Shown in pieces: positions 26,442-41,548 of a DNA stretch of 64,000 nt. The stretch is from Corynebacterium aquilae DSM 44791. Its GTDB lineage: Bacteria; Actinomycetota; Actinomycetes; Mycobacteriales; Mycobacteriaceae. The stretch is taken from positions 1,325,992 through 1,389,991 of the forward strand of contig NZ_CP009245.1 in the NCBI RefSeq assembly GCF_001941445.1, in the 5' to 3' direction. The notes under the pieces were generated by a model, which searched no databases, was not told the DNA's origin, and saw only the letters and a list, made by a program, of their open reading frames with translations. The translations under genes were made by a program, and so were the position numbers. The stretch's first letter is position 1. Every line of letters starts with the position of its first letter.

Positions 26442-27646
26442 CCATCGCAACCCACCGCGACGACACCCAACTCGCCGCCGACGCGACCGCCCTGTTCACC
26501 CACACCTTCGGCACCACCCCCACCGGGGTGTGGGCCGCCCCAGGGCGGGTGAACCTCATCGGCGAACACGTCGACTACGCCGACGGCGTCTCCATCCCCT
26601 TCGCCCTCGGACAATCCACCGCCGCCGCCTGCGCGCCCCGCACGGACGGGCTGCTACGCATTGTCTCCCAGGCCGATGACACTCTCCGGCTCGACATCCC
26701 ACTCGCCGAAGTCGGCCCCAACAACCCCGCCAACTGGGCCGGCTATATCGCCGGATCCATCTGGGCGGGACTCGACAGCGGGGCCATCCCCACCTGCGAA
26801 GGCATGGATATCGCCCTGGTCAGTGACGTGCCGGTCGGCTCCGGACTTTCCTCCTCAGCCGCCCTGGAATGCAGCGTCGCTGTCGCCGCCTACGAGCTTG
26901 CCACCGGCACCAGCCCCGATGACACTGCCCGCGCAGCCCTCGTCGACGCCTGCATCCGCGCAGAAAACGAAGTAGTGGGCGCCTCAACCGGGGGGCTCGA
27001 CCAACGGGCCAGCCTGTTTGGGCAACCCGGACACGCCCTCGCCATCGACTTCGCTGCCAACACCTTCACCCTCGTGCCCTGCGACATGGACGCCGCAGGC
27101 CTGGTGCTGCTCATCGCCGACACCAATGCGCCCCACAGCCTCGCCGACGGCCAATACGCCTCCCGCCGAGGCGTCATCGACGCCGTCGCCCACGACCTCG
27201 GCAGCCTGCGCACCCTCCCCAACGGTGCTGAGGCCGCCCGCACCTGGGCCCAAGGCGAACACAACACCGCCGGCATCGAACCGGAGGTGGCCGCCCGTCG
27301 CGTGAAGCACGTGCAAGAAGAAACCACCCGCACAATCGAAGCCGCACATGCTCTGGAACGCGCCGACTTCGACACCTTCCGGCGCCTGATGGCCGATAGC
27401 CACATCTCGCTGCGCGACCATTTCGAAGTCGTCACCGAGGAACTCGAATCGGCATTCCAAGCCGCCGGGGCCCACGGCGCCCGCATGACCGGCGGTGGAT
27501 TCGGCGGCAGCGTCATCGCACTGGTGCCCAAAGACCAGGTCGAATCCACCATGGCTGCTATTGCCGCGGCAGCTAAAAAAGGCGGGTACCCCGAACCGAC
27601 CTTCATGCTCGCCACCCCCAGCGCCGGCGCCCGCCGGATCGCCTAG
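26438..27646 (+). CDS. galK: Galactokinase
   Basis: GalK phosphorylates alpha-D-galactose with ATP. The 402-residue GHMP kinase has the galactokinase signature APGRVNLIGEHVDYADG (residues 34-50), the ATP-binding motif PVGSGLSSSAALE (about 132-144) and the third motif RMTGGGFGGSVIAL near the C-terminus. The ATG at 26438 overlaps the galT stop (ATGA), and AAGGAG lies upstream inside galT. galE, needed to complete the Leloir pathway, is not in this window. The gene closes the operon before a strong terminator. Confidence 0.95.
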   Translation: MTIATHRDDTQLAADATALFTHTFGTTPTGVWAAPGRVNLIGEHVDYADGVSIPFALGQSTAAACAPRTDGLLRIVSQADDTLRLDIPLAEVGPNNPANWAGYIAGSIWAGLDSGAIPTCEGMDIALVSDVPVGSGLSSSAALECSVAVAAYELATGTSPDDTARAALVDACIRAENEVVGASTGGLDQRASLFGQPGHALAIDFAANTFTLVPCDMDAAGLVLLIADTNAPHSLADGQYASRRGVIDAVAHDLGSLRTLPNGAEAARTWAQGEHNTAGIEPEVAARRVKHVQEETTRTIEAAHALERADFDTFRRLMADSHISLRDHFEVVTEELESAFQAAGAHGARMTGGGFGGSVIALVPKDQVESTMAAIAAAAKKGGYPEPTFMLATPSAGARRIA

Positions 27647-27685
27647 GCACCGTCGACGCCGACAAAAACACCCGCCCCGCACCTC

Positions 27686-27731
27686 AAGGGCGCAGCCACC
27701 AGTTCATCCAGTGCTTAAAGGCTGCGCCCTT
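27686..27731 (+). terminator. Galactose operon terminator
   Basis: A perfect 12-bp stem, AAGGGCGCAGCC with GGCTGCGCCCTT. Confidence 0.85.
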
Positions 27732-27781
27732 CAAAGAGGTACTCCCCGTGATGAAAAACATGGGGGTAAAAGGGGTAGGTG

Positions 27782-27810
27782 TGACTGGCACCATTAAAGC
27801 GGGGTATCAT
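27782..27810 (+). promoter_or_regulatory. pheST promoter
   Basis: TGACTG (27782-27787), a 17-nt spacer and TATCAT (27805-27810) would start transcription near 27818, leaving a leader of under 40 nt. That is too short for a T-box or peptide attenuator. Confidence 0.5.
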
Positions 27811-27821
27811 TGCCAGGTTAG

Positions 27822-28892
<1,071 letters not shown>

Positions 28893-28947
28893 AACTACCC
28901 AGCATTTCGCTTCACTACACACCCCATAACAGGAGAGTTAATCCATT

Positions 28948-31473
28948 ATGTTGATCGCAAAGAGCTGGGTCGAACGTCTCGTTGGCCAGGCCCAGGACGG
29001 TTTCACCGCCACAGATGAGGACATGGACAAGGGTTTTGTCCGCGTCGGTTTCGAAACCGAAGGCTATGAGCCTATTGCGCAAACCACCGGCCCGTTGGTT
29101 ATTGGTCGCGTCGAAAAAATCGAGGAGCTGACGGGTTTTAAAAAGCCGATCCGTCACTGCCAGGTCAATGTTGGTGATGCCAATGGCACCGGGGAGTTGC
29201 AGTCCATCGTGTGTGGCGCCCGCAATTTCCGCGAGGGTTCTACCGTGGTGGTGTCCCTCCCGGGCGCGGTTCTTCCCGGCGATTTCGCCATTTCTGCCCG
29301 CGAAACCTATGGCCGAATGAGTGCCGGCATGATCTGTTCCGCAGCTGAGCTGGGTTTGGCTAGCGCCCAAAACAAGGGGATCATCACCCTGGATCCCGCG
29401 GTGGGCGCCCCCGGCGACGATGCCCGCCCGGTGTTGGGTTTGGAAGACACCGTCTTCGATGTCAATGTCACCCCGGATCGCGGCTACGCATTGTCAGCTC
29501 GTGGTTTGTCCCGCGAGATTGCCTCGGCTTTCGAAACCGGTTTCGTTGACATCGCGGAAGATCCTTTCACCACCGTCCCGGAAATCAAGGCTTTGGGCCT
29601 GACTCGTCCGGATGTTTCCGGCGCGGAGGTGCTGAGCGTCACCGTTGAGCAGGACACCAAGTGTGATCGTTTCGGTGTGTGCCTGGTCGAAGGGATTGAT
29701 CCCTCGGCCGAGTCTCCGTTCTGGTTGCAGCGGGAGCTGATGCTGTGTGGCCAGCGACCGGTCAATGCGGCCACCGACGTCACGAATTATGTGATGATGC
29801 TGTTGGGGCAGCCGATGCACGCTTTCGATGCGGACAAGCTGACCGGTGGTCTGACGGTGCGTCGTGCGGCAGAAGGGGAGAAGCTGCTGACCTTGGATGA
29901 GGTCGAGCGCGCTTTGCACGCCGAGGACGTGGTGATCTGCGATGAGGCTGGGGTGCAGTCGCTGGCTGGCGTGATGGGTGGCACCACTAGCGAGATCTCC
30001 GATGAGACGGTCAACGTCTTCTTCGAGGCCGCACACTGGGATCCGATTACGGTGGCCCGCACCTCGCGCCGGCACAAGCTGTCTTCCGAGGCGTCTCGGC
30101 GTTTCGAGCGCGGCGTGGATCCGGCTTTGGTGGAGGTGGCTCTCGACTTGGCTGCCGCTTTGCTGGTCGCTATCGCCGGTGGCTCCGTCAACCCGGGCCG
30201 CACCCTGGTTGGTGAGGTACGGGATATGCCGGTCGTGGAGATGAAGATTTCCCGCCCGAGCGACATTGCCGGTGTGCAGTATTCCGAGCAGACGGTGCTG
30301 GATCGCCTGGCTGAGGTAGGCTGCGCGGTCGAGCGTGATGGGGAGACCTTGCGTGTGGTGCCGCCGACCTGGCGTCCGGATATCACCATGTCTGCGGACT
30401 TGGTGGAGGAGGTTCTCCGTTTGGAGGGCCTGGAGGATATTCCCTCGATCGTGCCGACGGCTCCTGCCGGCCGAGGCTTGACTGCGGCGCAATTGCGTCG
30501 CCGTGCGATCGGCCACGCGTTGGCGTACACCGGTTTCGCGGAGATTTTGCCGACCCCGTTCACCTCCAATGACGTGTTTGACGTGTGGGGCCTGGATGCT
30601 GATGATGAGCGCCGCCGAACCGTGAAGGTGCTCAACCCGCTGGATGCGGACTACGCCCAGCTGGGTTCGACCCTGTTGCCGTCGATGCTGGAGGCATTGA
30701 AGCGCAATGTGGCCCGCGGTACGACGTCGGTGGCGTTGTTCGGTCTGGAGCAGGTCAGCATTGCTCAAGGTGAGGGCCGTTCGCCGATGCTGAATGTGGC
30801 ACAGCGTCCAGATGCTGCTGAGCTGGAAGACTTGCTGAACTCCCTGCCGCAGCAGCCGTTGCACGTTGCAACCGTGGCGTGTGGTCTGGACGAGTTCGAT
30901 GGCCCGTGGGGTAAGGGCCGTCCCTTTACCTACGCCGATGCTATCGAGTCTGCTCGGGTGGTGGCGCGCGCTGCCGATGTGGAGCTGGATGTGGTGGCTG
31001 GTGCCCAGCTGCCCTGGCACCCGGGTCGCTGCGCCGAGTTGCGTGTTGGTGATGTCGTGGTCGGCTATGCCGGCGAGTTGCACCCGCAGGTGCTTGAGCG
31101 TGCTGGCCTGCCGGAGCGGACCTGTGCGATGGAGCTGAATGTGTCGGCGTTGCCCTTTGCGCCGTCGGCGCCTGCTCCGGTGTTGTCGGCGTTCCCGGCG
31201 TTGTTGCAGGATGTTGCCCTGATCGTTGACAAGTCTGTCAGCGCTGAAGAGGTTCGTCGTGTGGTGGAAGAGGCTGCCGGTGAGCTGGTGGAAAACGTCG
31301 CGCTGTTCGACGTGTACACCTCGGAGGCACTGGGTGAGGATAAGAAGTCCTTGGCCTATGCGTTGACGTTCCGTGCTCCGGATCGGACGCTGACCGACGA
31401 TGAGTGCTCGGCGGCACGTTTGGCGGCCGTCGAGGCAGCGGAGAAGGCCTTTGGCGCGCAGTTGCGTGGCTAG
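28948..31473 (+). CDS. pheT: Phenylalanyl-tRNA synthetase beta subunit
   Basis: PheT supplies editing and tRNA binding in the alpha2-beta2 synthetase. The 841-residue product has an EMAP-type tRNA-binding domain (about 40-155), the B3/B4 editing domain (about 215-390, ERFGV-like start at KCDRFGVCLVE), the B5 domain (about 420-490), a catalytic-like core with RLEGLEDIPSIVP, and a C-terminal anticodon-binding FDX-ACB domain (FPALLQDVALIVDKSV, TFRAPDRTLTDDE). AGGAGAG lies about 11 nt before the ATG. Its third codon positions are much richer in G/T than those of the preceding gal operon. Confidence 0.96.
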   Translation: MLIAKSWVERLVGQAQDGFTATDEDMDKGFVRVGFETEGYEPIAQTTGPLVIGRVEKIEELTGFKKPIRHCQVNVGDANGTGELQSIVCGARNFREGSTVVVSLPGAVLPGDFAISARETYGRMSAGMICSAAELGLASAQNKGIITLDPAVGAPGDDARPVLGLEDTVFDVNVTPDRGYALSARGLSREIASAFETGFVDIAEDPFTTVPEIKALGLTRPDVSGAEVLSVTVEQDTKCDRFGVCLVEGIDPSAESPFWLQRELMLCGQRPVNAATDVTNYVMMLLGQPMHAFDADKLTGGLTVRRAAEGEKLLTLDEVERALHAEDVVICDEAGVQSLAGVMGGTTSEISDETVNVFFEAAHWDPITVARTSRRHKLSSEASRRFERGVDPALVEVALDLAAALLVAIAGGSVNPGRTLVGEVRDMPVVEMKISRPSDIAGVQYSEQTVLDRLAEVGCAVERDGETLRVVPPTWRPDITMSADLVEEVLRLEGLEDIPSIVPTAPAGRGLTAAQLRRRAIGHALAYTGFAEILPTPFTSNDVFDVWGLDADDERRRTVKVLNPLDADYAQLGSTLLPSMLEALKRNVARGTTSVALFGLEQVSIAQGEGRSPMLNVAQRPDAAELEDLLNSLPQQPLHVATVACGLDEFDGPWGKGRPFTYADAIESARVVARAADVELDVVAGAQLPWHPGRCAELRVGDVVVGYAGELHPQVLERAGLPERTCAMELNVSALPFAPSAPAPVLSAFPALLQDVALIVDKSVSAEEVRRVVEEAAGELVENVALFDVYTSEALGEDKKSLAYALTFRAPDRTLTDDECSAARLAAVEAAEKAFGAQLRG

Positions 31474-31490
31474 TTTCCGCTGATGGGGGT

Positions 31491-31527
31491 GCGCCCTGCG
31501 TGGTTTTTGCGAAACTGCGCAGGGCGC
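31491..31527 (+). terminator. pheST terminator
   Basis: A 10-bp stem GCGCCCTGCG with CGCAGGGCGC, followed by a T-rich stretch. Confidence 0.8.
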
Positions 31528-31586
31528 TATCTTCTTTGTAGGGGCTGGGGGATTGTGAGTGTGGGGTGCGGGGGTAAAAAACCTGG

Positions 31587-31622
31587 TGCATAATTTGCAA
31601 TGGCTTGTATAAATGCTAGGAT
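31587..31622 (+). promoter_or_regulatory. argC promoter with overlapping ArgR operator
   Basis: TTGCAA (31595-31600), 16 nt and TAGGAT (31617-31622) form a promoter ending 6 nt before the argC ATG. The near-palindrome TGCATAATTTGCA (31587-31599) resembles an ARG box and covers the -35. ArgR, encoded at the end of this operon, is the likely repressor. Confidence 0.6.
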
Positions 31623-31628
31623 GGCTGC

Positions 31629-32675
31629 ATGACTACAATCGCCGTTGCAGGTGCCACCGGATACGCTGGCACGGAAATTCTGCGCCTCATCCTCGGGCAC
31701 CCCGCCTACCAGTCCGGGCAGCTCAGCATCCACGCGCTAACCGGATCCTCCAGCGTCGGCGACCGTCTCGGGCAGCACGCACCCCACCTGGTGCCACTGG
31801 CGGACCGGGAAATCCTGGCCACCACCGCCGAAAATCTGCAGGGCGCAGATGTGGTGTTCCTAGCTTTGCCCCACGGACACTCGGGTCCCCTTGCCGAAGC
31901 GCTCGGCCCAGACACTCTCGTCATCGACTGTGCCGCGGATTTCCGTTTGCGCAGCGCCAGCGAGTGGGAGCACTACTACGGTTCCAAGCACGCCGGCACC
32001 TGGCCCTACGGGCTGCCGGAAATCCCCGGGGCACGTCAGCAATTAGCCACCACGCGGCGTGTCGCAGTGCCCGGCTGTTTTCCCACCGGCGCCACCCTGG
32101 CGCTGCTGCCCGCAGCTCATAGCGGGCTGATTAGCGGCCGCGTCACGGTCACCTCCTTTACCGGCGTATCCGGCGCCGGTAAAAAAGCCGCGGTGCAATT
32201 TCTCGGGGCTGAGACCATGGGTGACGCTGTCGCCTACAACGTCGCCGGGCGACACCGGCACACCCCGGAGATTACCCAGAACCTGCAAGGGGTCCACCCC
32301 GATGGGCAAGAGTTCGCCATCACCTTCACCCCGGTGCTGGCACCAATGGCGCGAGGCATTCTCACCACAGCCCAAGCCGCACTGCCCGCTGGCACCACGG
32401 CCGAGATGGTGCAGGCCACCTACGAGCAGTTCTACGCCGACGAGCCCTTCGTGCACGTCCTGCCCGCCGGCATTCAACCCCACGTAAAAAATGTGGTGGG
32501 CACCAACATGTGCCACCTGGCAGTCGCGGTCGATGAGCGCACCAGCACCCTGGTGGTTACCTCCGCCATCGACAACCTCACCAAGGGAACAGCCGGTGGC
32601 GCGGTGCAATCAATGAACATCGCGCTGGGATGGGAGGAAACCGCAGGTCTTCCCACCATCGCCGCCGCCCCCTAA
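31629..32675 (+). CDS. argC: N-acetyl-gamma-glutamyl-phosphate reductase
   Basis: ArgC reduces N-acetylglutamyl phosphate to the semialdehyde with NADPH, the third step of arginine synthesis. The 348-residue product begins [20 protein letters not shown] (Rossmann NADP site GATGYAG) and has the catalytic cysteine Cys150 in [15 protein letters not shown] and the motif [15 protein letters not shown]. It opens the argCJBDFR cluster. The ATG is only 6 nt from the -10 box, so the mRNA is probably leaderless. Confidence 0.96.
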   Translation: MTTIAVAGATGYAGTEILRLILGHPAYQSGQLSIHALTGSSSVGDRLGQHAPHLVPLADREILATTAENLQGADVVFLALPHGHSGPLAEALGPDTLVIDCAADFRLRSASEWEHYYGSKHAGTWPYGLPEIPGARQQLATTRRVAVPGCFPTGATLALLPAAHSGLISGRVTVTSFTGVSGAGKKAAVQFLGAETMGDAVAYNVAGRHRHTPEITQNLQGVHPDGQEFAITFTPVLAPMARGILTTAQAALPAGTTAEMVQATYEQFYADEPFVHVLPAGIQPHVKNVVGTNMCHLAVAVDERTSTLVVTSAIDNLTKGTAGGAVQSMNIALGWEETAGLPTIAAAP

Positions 32676-32718
32676 CACACTCGCTTTCACACCTTCACCT
32701 TCTTTAGGAGTCATCCCC

Positions 32719-33888
32719 ATGGCAGTCACCGGCCCCACCGCAGTACCAGGCTTTTCAGCCGCAGCCACCACCGCAGGGATTAAACCCTCCGGCAAGCCGG
32801 ATATGGCGCTGGTCGTCAACAACGGCCCCGAATTCGCTGCCGCAGCAGTGTTCACCCGCAACCGGGTGTTCGCAGCGCCCGTTGCAGTCTCTCGCACCGC
32901 TGTGGCCGACGGTCAACTTAAAGCGGTGCTGTACAACTCCGGCAACGCCAACGCCTGCAACGGCGTGCCCGGGGTAGAAGACGCGACCGCCAGCGTGGAG
33001 CACGCAGCGCGAAACCTAGGAATGGACGTTTCGGATGTGGCGGTGTGCTCCACTGGTCTGATTGGTGAGCGCCTGCCCATGGACAAGGTGCACGCCGGCA
33101 TTGATGCGCTCAGCGGCGCGGTAAGCGACGATGTCGATGCGGGAATCGCCGCCGCGGAGGCCATCTTGACGACGGACACCTACAAAAAGACCACCCTGGT
33201 CCAAGCAGACGGCTTTGCCGTCGGCGGAATGGGTAAGGGCGTGGGCATGATGGCTCCGTCGTTGGCGACGATGTTGGTGTGCCTGACCACCGATGCCAAG
33301 GCCACCCCGGAAGCCCTCCACGCGGCGCTCAATGCCGCCAGCGATGTCACCTTCAACACTCTCGATATTGATGGCTCAACCTCGACGAACGACACCGTCA
33401 TCATCATGGCTAATGGCGCCAGCGGAGTTACTCCCAGCCAGGAGGAGCTCAACGCGGCGGTGCTGCAGGCCTGCGCGGAGCTCGCGGATCTCATGCAGGC
33501 CGACGCCGAAGGCGTCACCAAGCGCGTTACGGTGACCGTGACCGGTACTTCCACCAACGAACAAGCCGTAGCCGCCGCGCGGACCGTGGCCCGCGACAAC
33601 CTGTTTAAGTGCGCGATGTTCGGGTCCGATCCGAACTGGGGGCGCGTGCTAGCGGCCGTCGGCATGGCTGATGCTGACATGGACGCCGACAACATTTCCG
33701 TGGCCTTTAATGGGCACACCGTGTGCGAGCGCACCACTGGCACCCCACACGCCCGCGAAGTCGACCTGTCGGGCCCCGACATCGACGTCACCATCGACCT
33801 GGGCACCGGGGGAGAAGGTACCGGTTTCGTGCGCACCACCGACCTGTCCCACTCTTACGTGGAAATCAACTCGGCGTACTCCACCTAA
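32719..33888 (+). CDS. argJ: Glutamate N-acetyltransferase / amino-acid acetyltransferase (ArgJ)
   Basis: ArgJ transfers the acetyl group from acetylornithine to glutamate, recycling it (ornithine acetyltransferase); some versions also make acetylglutamate from acetyl-CoA. The 389-residue precursor has the autocleavage site ahead of Thr184 in [14 protein letters not shown], which splits it into alpha and beta chains and frees the catalytic threonine. [18 protein letters not shown] is another family motif. AGGAG lies 8-9 nt before the ATG. No argA-type gene is present in the cluster, as in C. glutamicum. Confidence 0.95.
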   Translation: MAVTGPTAVPGFSAAATTAGIKPSGKPDMALVVNNGPEFAAAAVFTRNRVFAAPVAVSRTAVADGQLKAVLYNSGNANACNGVPGVEDATASVEHAARNLGMDVSDVAVCSTGLIGERLPMDKVHAGIDALSGAVSDDVDAGIAAAEAILTTDTYKKTTLVQADGFAVGGMGKGVGMMAPSLATMLVCLTTDAKATPEALHAALNAASDVTFNTLDIDGSTSTNDTVIIMANGASGVTPSQEELNAAVLQACAELADLMQADAEGVTKRVTVTVTGTSTNEQAVAAARTVARDNLFKCAMFGSDPNWGRVLAAVGMADADMDADNISVAFNGHTVCERTTGTPHAREVDLSGPDIDVTIDLGTGGEGTGFVRTTDLSHSYVEINSAYST

Positions 33889-33939
33889 AGCACCACCCAG
33901 AGCGCCGCTGCATTCCATCACAACAAACCAAGAGACACC

Positions 33940-34872
33940 ATGGACGATCTGCTGAAAAAACTCTCTCCCGAAACCAAGGCCAATGTCTTGGCTGAGGCGC
34001 TGCCCTGGCTGCAGCACTTCCGCGACAAAATCGTGGTCGTCAAATACGGCGGTAACGCCATGGTCGACGACGAACTAAAAGCCGCCTTCGCTGCCGACAT
34101 GGTGTTTTTGCGCACCGTCGGGGCGAAACCCGTGGTGGTGCACGGTGGTGGCCCCCAAATTTCCTCCATGCTGTCTCGGGTGGGTCTGGAAGGCGAATTC
34201 CTCGGTGGCTTCCGCGTCACCACCCCCGAGGTGATGGAAATCGTGCGCATGGTCCTGTTCGGCCAGGTCAACCGCGAACTGGTGGGATTGATCAACAGCC
34301 ACGGCCCCTACGCCATCGGAACCAGCGGCGAGGACGCCGGCCTGTTCACCGCCACCAAACGCCTGGTAGAGGTCGAAGGGGAACTCACCGATATCGGGTT
34401 GGTGGGCGATATCGCCCACGTCGATGCCACGGCACTGATGGACCTGATCGATGCGGGCCGAATCCCGGTGGTCTCCACCATCGCGCCCGATGAGGACGGC
34501 CAGGTGTACAACATCAACGCCGACACCGCCGCCGGGGCCTTGGCCGCCGCAATCGGTGCGGAACGACTACTGATTTTGACCAACGTCGAAGGCCTCTACA
34601 CGGACTGGCCGAACACCGACTCTCTGGTCTCAAAGATCAGCCCCAAGGACCTCGCCACAATCCTGCCCAGTTTGGATGCCGGCATGATCCCCAAGATGGA
34701 ATCCTGCCTGTCCGCCGTCAATCAGGGGGTGCGCGCAGCGCACGTCATCGATGGGCGCACTGCCCACTGCGTGCTGCTCGAGCTGCTCACCGAAGGCGGT
34801 ATCGGAACCATGGTGGTCGAACCGGGTGGCGATCAAGTCATGGCCGCCCCGGAATTCCGCTCCCACCACTAA
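33940..34872 (+). CDS. argB: Acetylglutamate kinase
   Basis: ArgB phosphorylates N-acetylglutamate and is normally the arginine-inhibited control point of the pathway in corynebacteria. The 310-residue amino acid kinase has VVKYGGNAM near residue 34, [11 protein letters not shown] (about 66-76) and the ATP/substrate motif [18 protein letters not shown]. The N-terminal helix ([20 protein letters not shown]) ahead of the kinase core is the element that forms the hexamer in arginine-sensitive enzymes, so feedback inhibition is expected. The gene follows argJ by 51 nt. Confidence 0.96.
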   Translation: MDDLLKKLSPETKANVLAEALPWLQHFRDKIVVVKYGGNAMVDDELKAAFAADMVFLRTVGAKPVVVHGGGPQISSMLSRVGLEGEFLGGFRVTTPEVMEIVRMVLFGQVNRELVGLINSHGPYAIGTSGEDAGLFTATKRLVEVEGELTDIGLVGDIAHVDATALMDLIDAGRIPVVSTIAPDEDGQVYNINADTAAGALAAAIGAERLLILTNVEGLYTDWPNTDSLVSKISPKDLATILPSLDAGMIPKMESCLSAVNQGVRAAHVIDGRTAHCVLLELLTEGGIGTMVVEPGGDQVMAAPEFRSHH

Positions 34873-34924
34873 GCCCGCAATCCCCACCCGCGGAGTTTTT
34901 CAACGCAAGGACACCCAACACACG

Positions 34925-37622
<2,698 letters not shown>

Positions 37623-37636
37623 GTCGCGCAGCCAAA

Positions 37637-37675
37637 AGGGGTTGGTTCATTCTCAGTGAGGATGAACCAACCCCT
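37637..37675. terminator. Bidirectional terminator after argR
   Basis: A perfect 14-bp stem AGGGGTTGGTTCAT with ATGAACCAACCCCT between argR and a convergent gene. Confidence 0.85.
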
Positions 37676-37723
37676 GTGCTCTAGTGATGCCCGGTGTGGG
37701 CGGTTGGGCTGAGTGGGAAGCTG

Positions 37724-38167
37724 TTAAGAGGACAGTCCTGAGGAAGAACCGGCCCCTTGGAAGTTTCCGAGTCCGGCGGGGATGTCTTTACAGATGCGGG
37801 CGGAATTGTCCCAATCCAGGTAGTACTTGTAGTACACGTTCGACAGCTCATTGATGTACCAGGTCGAGTGGTAGGGCTTCCCGGCTGCCTTGTCCTTGTT
37901 TCGGCGCTGAGTTTCCTTGGCGATGATGTTCTTTTTTCGATCCTGCGCTGCGCGCTTGGATTCTGCCGGATTGGTGTAGCCGCGCTGTAGAAGCACCGGG
38001 CAGGAGGCGTTTCCTAGTTCCTTGTAGAGGCGCGCCTCAATGCCATAGAGCTTGTCTTGTTCTGCGACTTTAGACAGCTGTGCGGCGTGTGCGTCGCCGG
38101 CGAAGCCCACGGACACACACGCTGCGGCGAGTGCGGCTGCGATGGTTTTCTTGCTCCATGCGGTCAT
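37724..38167 (-). CDS. Small secreted basic protein, function unknown
   Basis: I do not recognise the family. The 147-residue product has a clear signal peptide (MTAWSKKTIAAALAAACVSV) with a likely cleavage AHA|AQ near residue 29. The mature part of about 118 residues is rich in K, R, N and Y, with two cysteines (NASCPVLL, ARICKDI) that could form one disulfide, a basic middle (AAQDRKKNIIAKETQRRNKD), a tyrosine-rich segment (NVYYKYYLDWDN) and a G/S-rich end. The ATG at 38167 has GGAG 8 nt upstream. The gene is inverted between argR and argG, interrupting an otherwise continuous arginine cluster. Confidence 0.8.
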   Translation of the reverse strand: MTAWSKKTIAAALAAACVSVGFAGDAHAAQLSKVAEQDKLYGIEARLYKELGNASCPVLLQRGYTNPAESKRAAQDRKKNIIAKETQRRNKDKAAGKPYHSTWYINELSNVYYKYYLDWDNSARICKDIPAGLGNFQGAGSSSGLSS

Positions 38168-38450
38168 GGGTTTTGCTCCGATCTGCACCTTTTATGTAGG
38201 CGCTGAGATTGTTTTTGGTGGTGCACCGGTGGAGAAAGCAGGGATCTTTTGCGACCTGCGCTGCGGGTAGCTGCGGGGGTGCTTTCTCGACTGCTTTTCA
38301 CGTTAGGTGGTGGGGGCGGTGTTGGGCAGGGGCTTCGGCAAGAAAAGCGCCTTTCGGGTGTATCTTTAAGCGCGGAAATGCTCTGAACAGTGTTTTTGCC
38401 TCTAACGGCAGGGTCATCCGAATGGGGGAGGGGTAGCTTCCGAACTAGCC

Positions 38451-38463
38451 TGCATATTTTGCG
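38451..38463. promoter_or_regulatory. ArgR-box-like sequence upstream of argG
   Basis: TGCATATTTTGCG resembles the TGCATAATTTGCA site at argC (11 of 13 identical). It lies about 150 nt upstream of the nearest -10 candidate, so its use is uncertain. Confidence 0.35.
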
Positions 38464-38607
38464 TGCGAGGGAATATTACGCTAAGGTGTTGGGTGAAAGG
38501 CGCCCCCGGGGAAGCTGCATTCGCAGCTTGACATCCGGAAACCGCGCGAAGCGCCCGCCGCTGGTGCGGGGGTAAAACCCAGCGTCAGACCAATCGGCTC
38601 GTTTTGC

Positions 38608-38613
38608 TACTAT
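38608..38613 (+). promoter_or_regulatory. Candidate argG -10 box
   Basis: TACTAT would start transcription near 38620, leaving a leader of about 108 nt that contains two hairpins. Confidence 0.4.
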
Positions 38614-38633
38614 CAAACAGCCTAAAAACTCAC

Positions 38634-38694
38634 TGCTGGCTAACGCTAGCCAGCACATTTGAGAAAAAAACTCTTCACCGCACAGGCGGTGAAG
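38634..38694 (+). promoter_or_regulatory. Two tandem hairpins in argG leader
   Basis: TGCTGGCTA pairs with TAGCCAGCA (38634-38642, 38647-38655), then an A-run follows, and CTTCACCG pairs with CGGTGAAG (38673-38680, 38687-38694). Neither is followed by a T-run. They may be a structured regulatory leader or an mRNA stabiliser. Confidence 0.5.
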
Positions 38695-38727
38695 TGACCT
38701 TCCATTGCACAGGAGAAACCACACACC

Positions 38728-39924
38728 ATGACCGCACGCGTCGTTCTCGCATACTCCGGTGGTCTCGACACCTCTGTCGCGATCCCTTACCTCGCCAAGA
38801 TGACCGGTGGCGAAGTGATCGCCGTCTCCCTCGACCTGGGCCAAGGCGGCGAAGACATGGAGAGCGTGCGTCAGCGCGCACTGGACTGCGGTGCGGTGGA
38901 GTCCATCGTCATCGACGCCAAGGACGAATTCGCCAACGAGTACTGCCTGCCGACCATCAAGGCCAACGGCATGTACATGAAGCAGTACCCGCTGGTCTCC
39001 GCCATCTCCCGCCCGCTGATCGTGAAGCACCTCGTGGAGGCAGCCAAGGAATTCGGCGGCACCCACGTCTCCCACGGCTGCACCGGCAAGGGTAACGACC
39101 AGGTCCGCTTCGAAGTGGGCTTCATGGACACCCACCCCGACCTGGAGATCATCGCTCCGGCCCGCGACTACGCCTGGACCCGTGACAAGGCCATCGCCTT
39201 CGCCGAAGAAATCAACCTCCCGATCGAGCAGTCCAAGAAGTCCCCGTTCTCCATCGACCAGAACGTGTGGGGCCGCGCCGTGGAAACCGGATTCCTCGAA
39301 GATCTGTGGAACCCGCCGACCAAGGACCTCTACGCCTACACCGAGGATCCGGCACTGGGCAACGCCCCCGATGAGCTGATCATCTCCTTCGAATCCGGCA
39401 AGCCGGTCGCTATCGACGGTCGCCCCGTCACCGTGCTCGAAGCCATCGAAGAACTCAACCGCCGTGGCGGCGCCCAGGGCGTCGGCCGACTCGACATGGT
39501 CGAAGACCGCCTGGTTGGCATCAAGTCCCGCGAAGTTTACGAAGCCCCCGGCGCGATGGTGCTCATCGCCGCCCACCAGGCCCTCGAAGACGTCACCATG
39601 GAGCGCGAACTCGCCCGCTACAAGCGCCTGATCGACGCCCGCTGGTCCGAGGAAGTCTACGACGGCCTGTGGTTTGCCCCGCTGAAGCGCTCCCTGGACG
39701 CCTTCATCGAGTCCACCCAGGAAAACGTCACCGGCGACATTCGCCTGGTGCTGCACGCCGGCCGCATCACCGTCAACGGTCGCCGCAGCGACAAGTCCCT
39801 CTACGACTTCAACCTGGCGACCTACGACACCGGCGACACCTTCGACCAGACCCTGGCCAAGGGCTTCGTCCAGCTGCACGGCCTATCCTCCAAGATCGCC
39901 TGCAAACGCGACCGCGAAGCCTAA
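38728..39924 (+). CDS. argG: Argininosuccinate synthase
   Basis: ArgG joins citrulline and aspartate with ATP. The 398-residue product has the PP-loop [11 protein letters not shown] (residues 9-19) and family motifs [30 protein letters not shown] and [20 protein letters not shown] lies upstream of the ATG at 38728. Codon use is close to that of rpsA, suggesting high expression. It has its own promoter and terminator, separate from argCJBDFR and argH. Confidence 0.97.
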   Translation: MTARVVLAYSGGLDTSVAIPYLAKMTGGEVIAVSLDLGQGGEDMESVRQRALDCGAVESIVIDAKDEFANEYCLPTIKANGMYMKQYPLVSAISRPLIVKHLVEAAKEFGGTHVSHGCTGKGNDQVRFEVGFMDTHPDLEIIAPARDYAWTRDKAIAFAEEINLPIEQSKKSPFSIDQNVWGRAVETGFLEDLWNPPTKDLYAYTEDPALGNAPDELIISFESGKPVAIDGRPVTVLEAIEELNRRGGAQGVGRLDMVEDRLVGIKSREVYEAPGAMVLIAAHQALEDVTMERELARYKRLIDARWSEEVYDGLWFAPLKRSLDAFIESTQENVTGDIRLVLHAGRITVNGRRSDKSLYDFNLATYDTGDTFDQTLAKGFVQLHGLSSKIACKRDREA

Positions 39925-39951
39925 AAACTTTCCGCCTCACGCGAGCAGCAC

Positions 39952-39995
39952 TGTGCCCCATCGCCGCCACAACACCTGCCGGACGATGGGGCACA
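39952..39995 (+). terminator. argG terminator
   Basis: A perfect 12-bp stem TGTGCCCCATCG with CGATGGGGCACA. Confidence 0.8.
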
Positions 39996-40032
39996 CCCCT
40001 ATCTGTGGCGCAAAGCCCGCCCACTGACCAAC

Positions 40033-41538
<1,506 letters not shown>

Positions 41539-41548
41539 CGATGAAAGA

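Larger units (their letters stand above)
38168..38727. promoter_or_regulatory. Long leader/regulatory region of argG
   Basis: About 560 nt with no credible gene. It holds an ARG-box-like site (38451-38463), a promoter (TACTAT at 38608-38613), two hairpins (38634-38694) and the GGAG site of argG. The left part also serves as promoter of the divergent secreted-protein gene. Confidence 0.55.
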
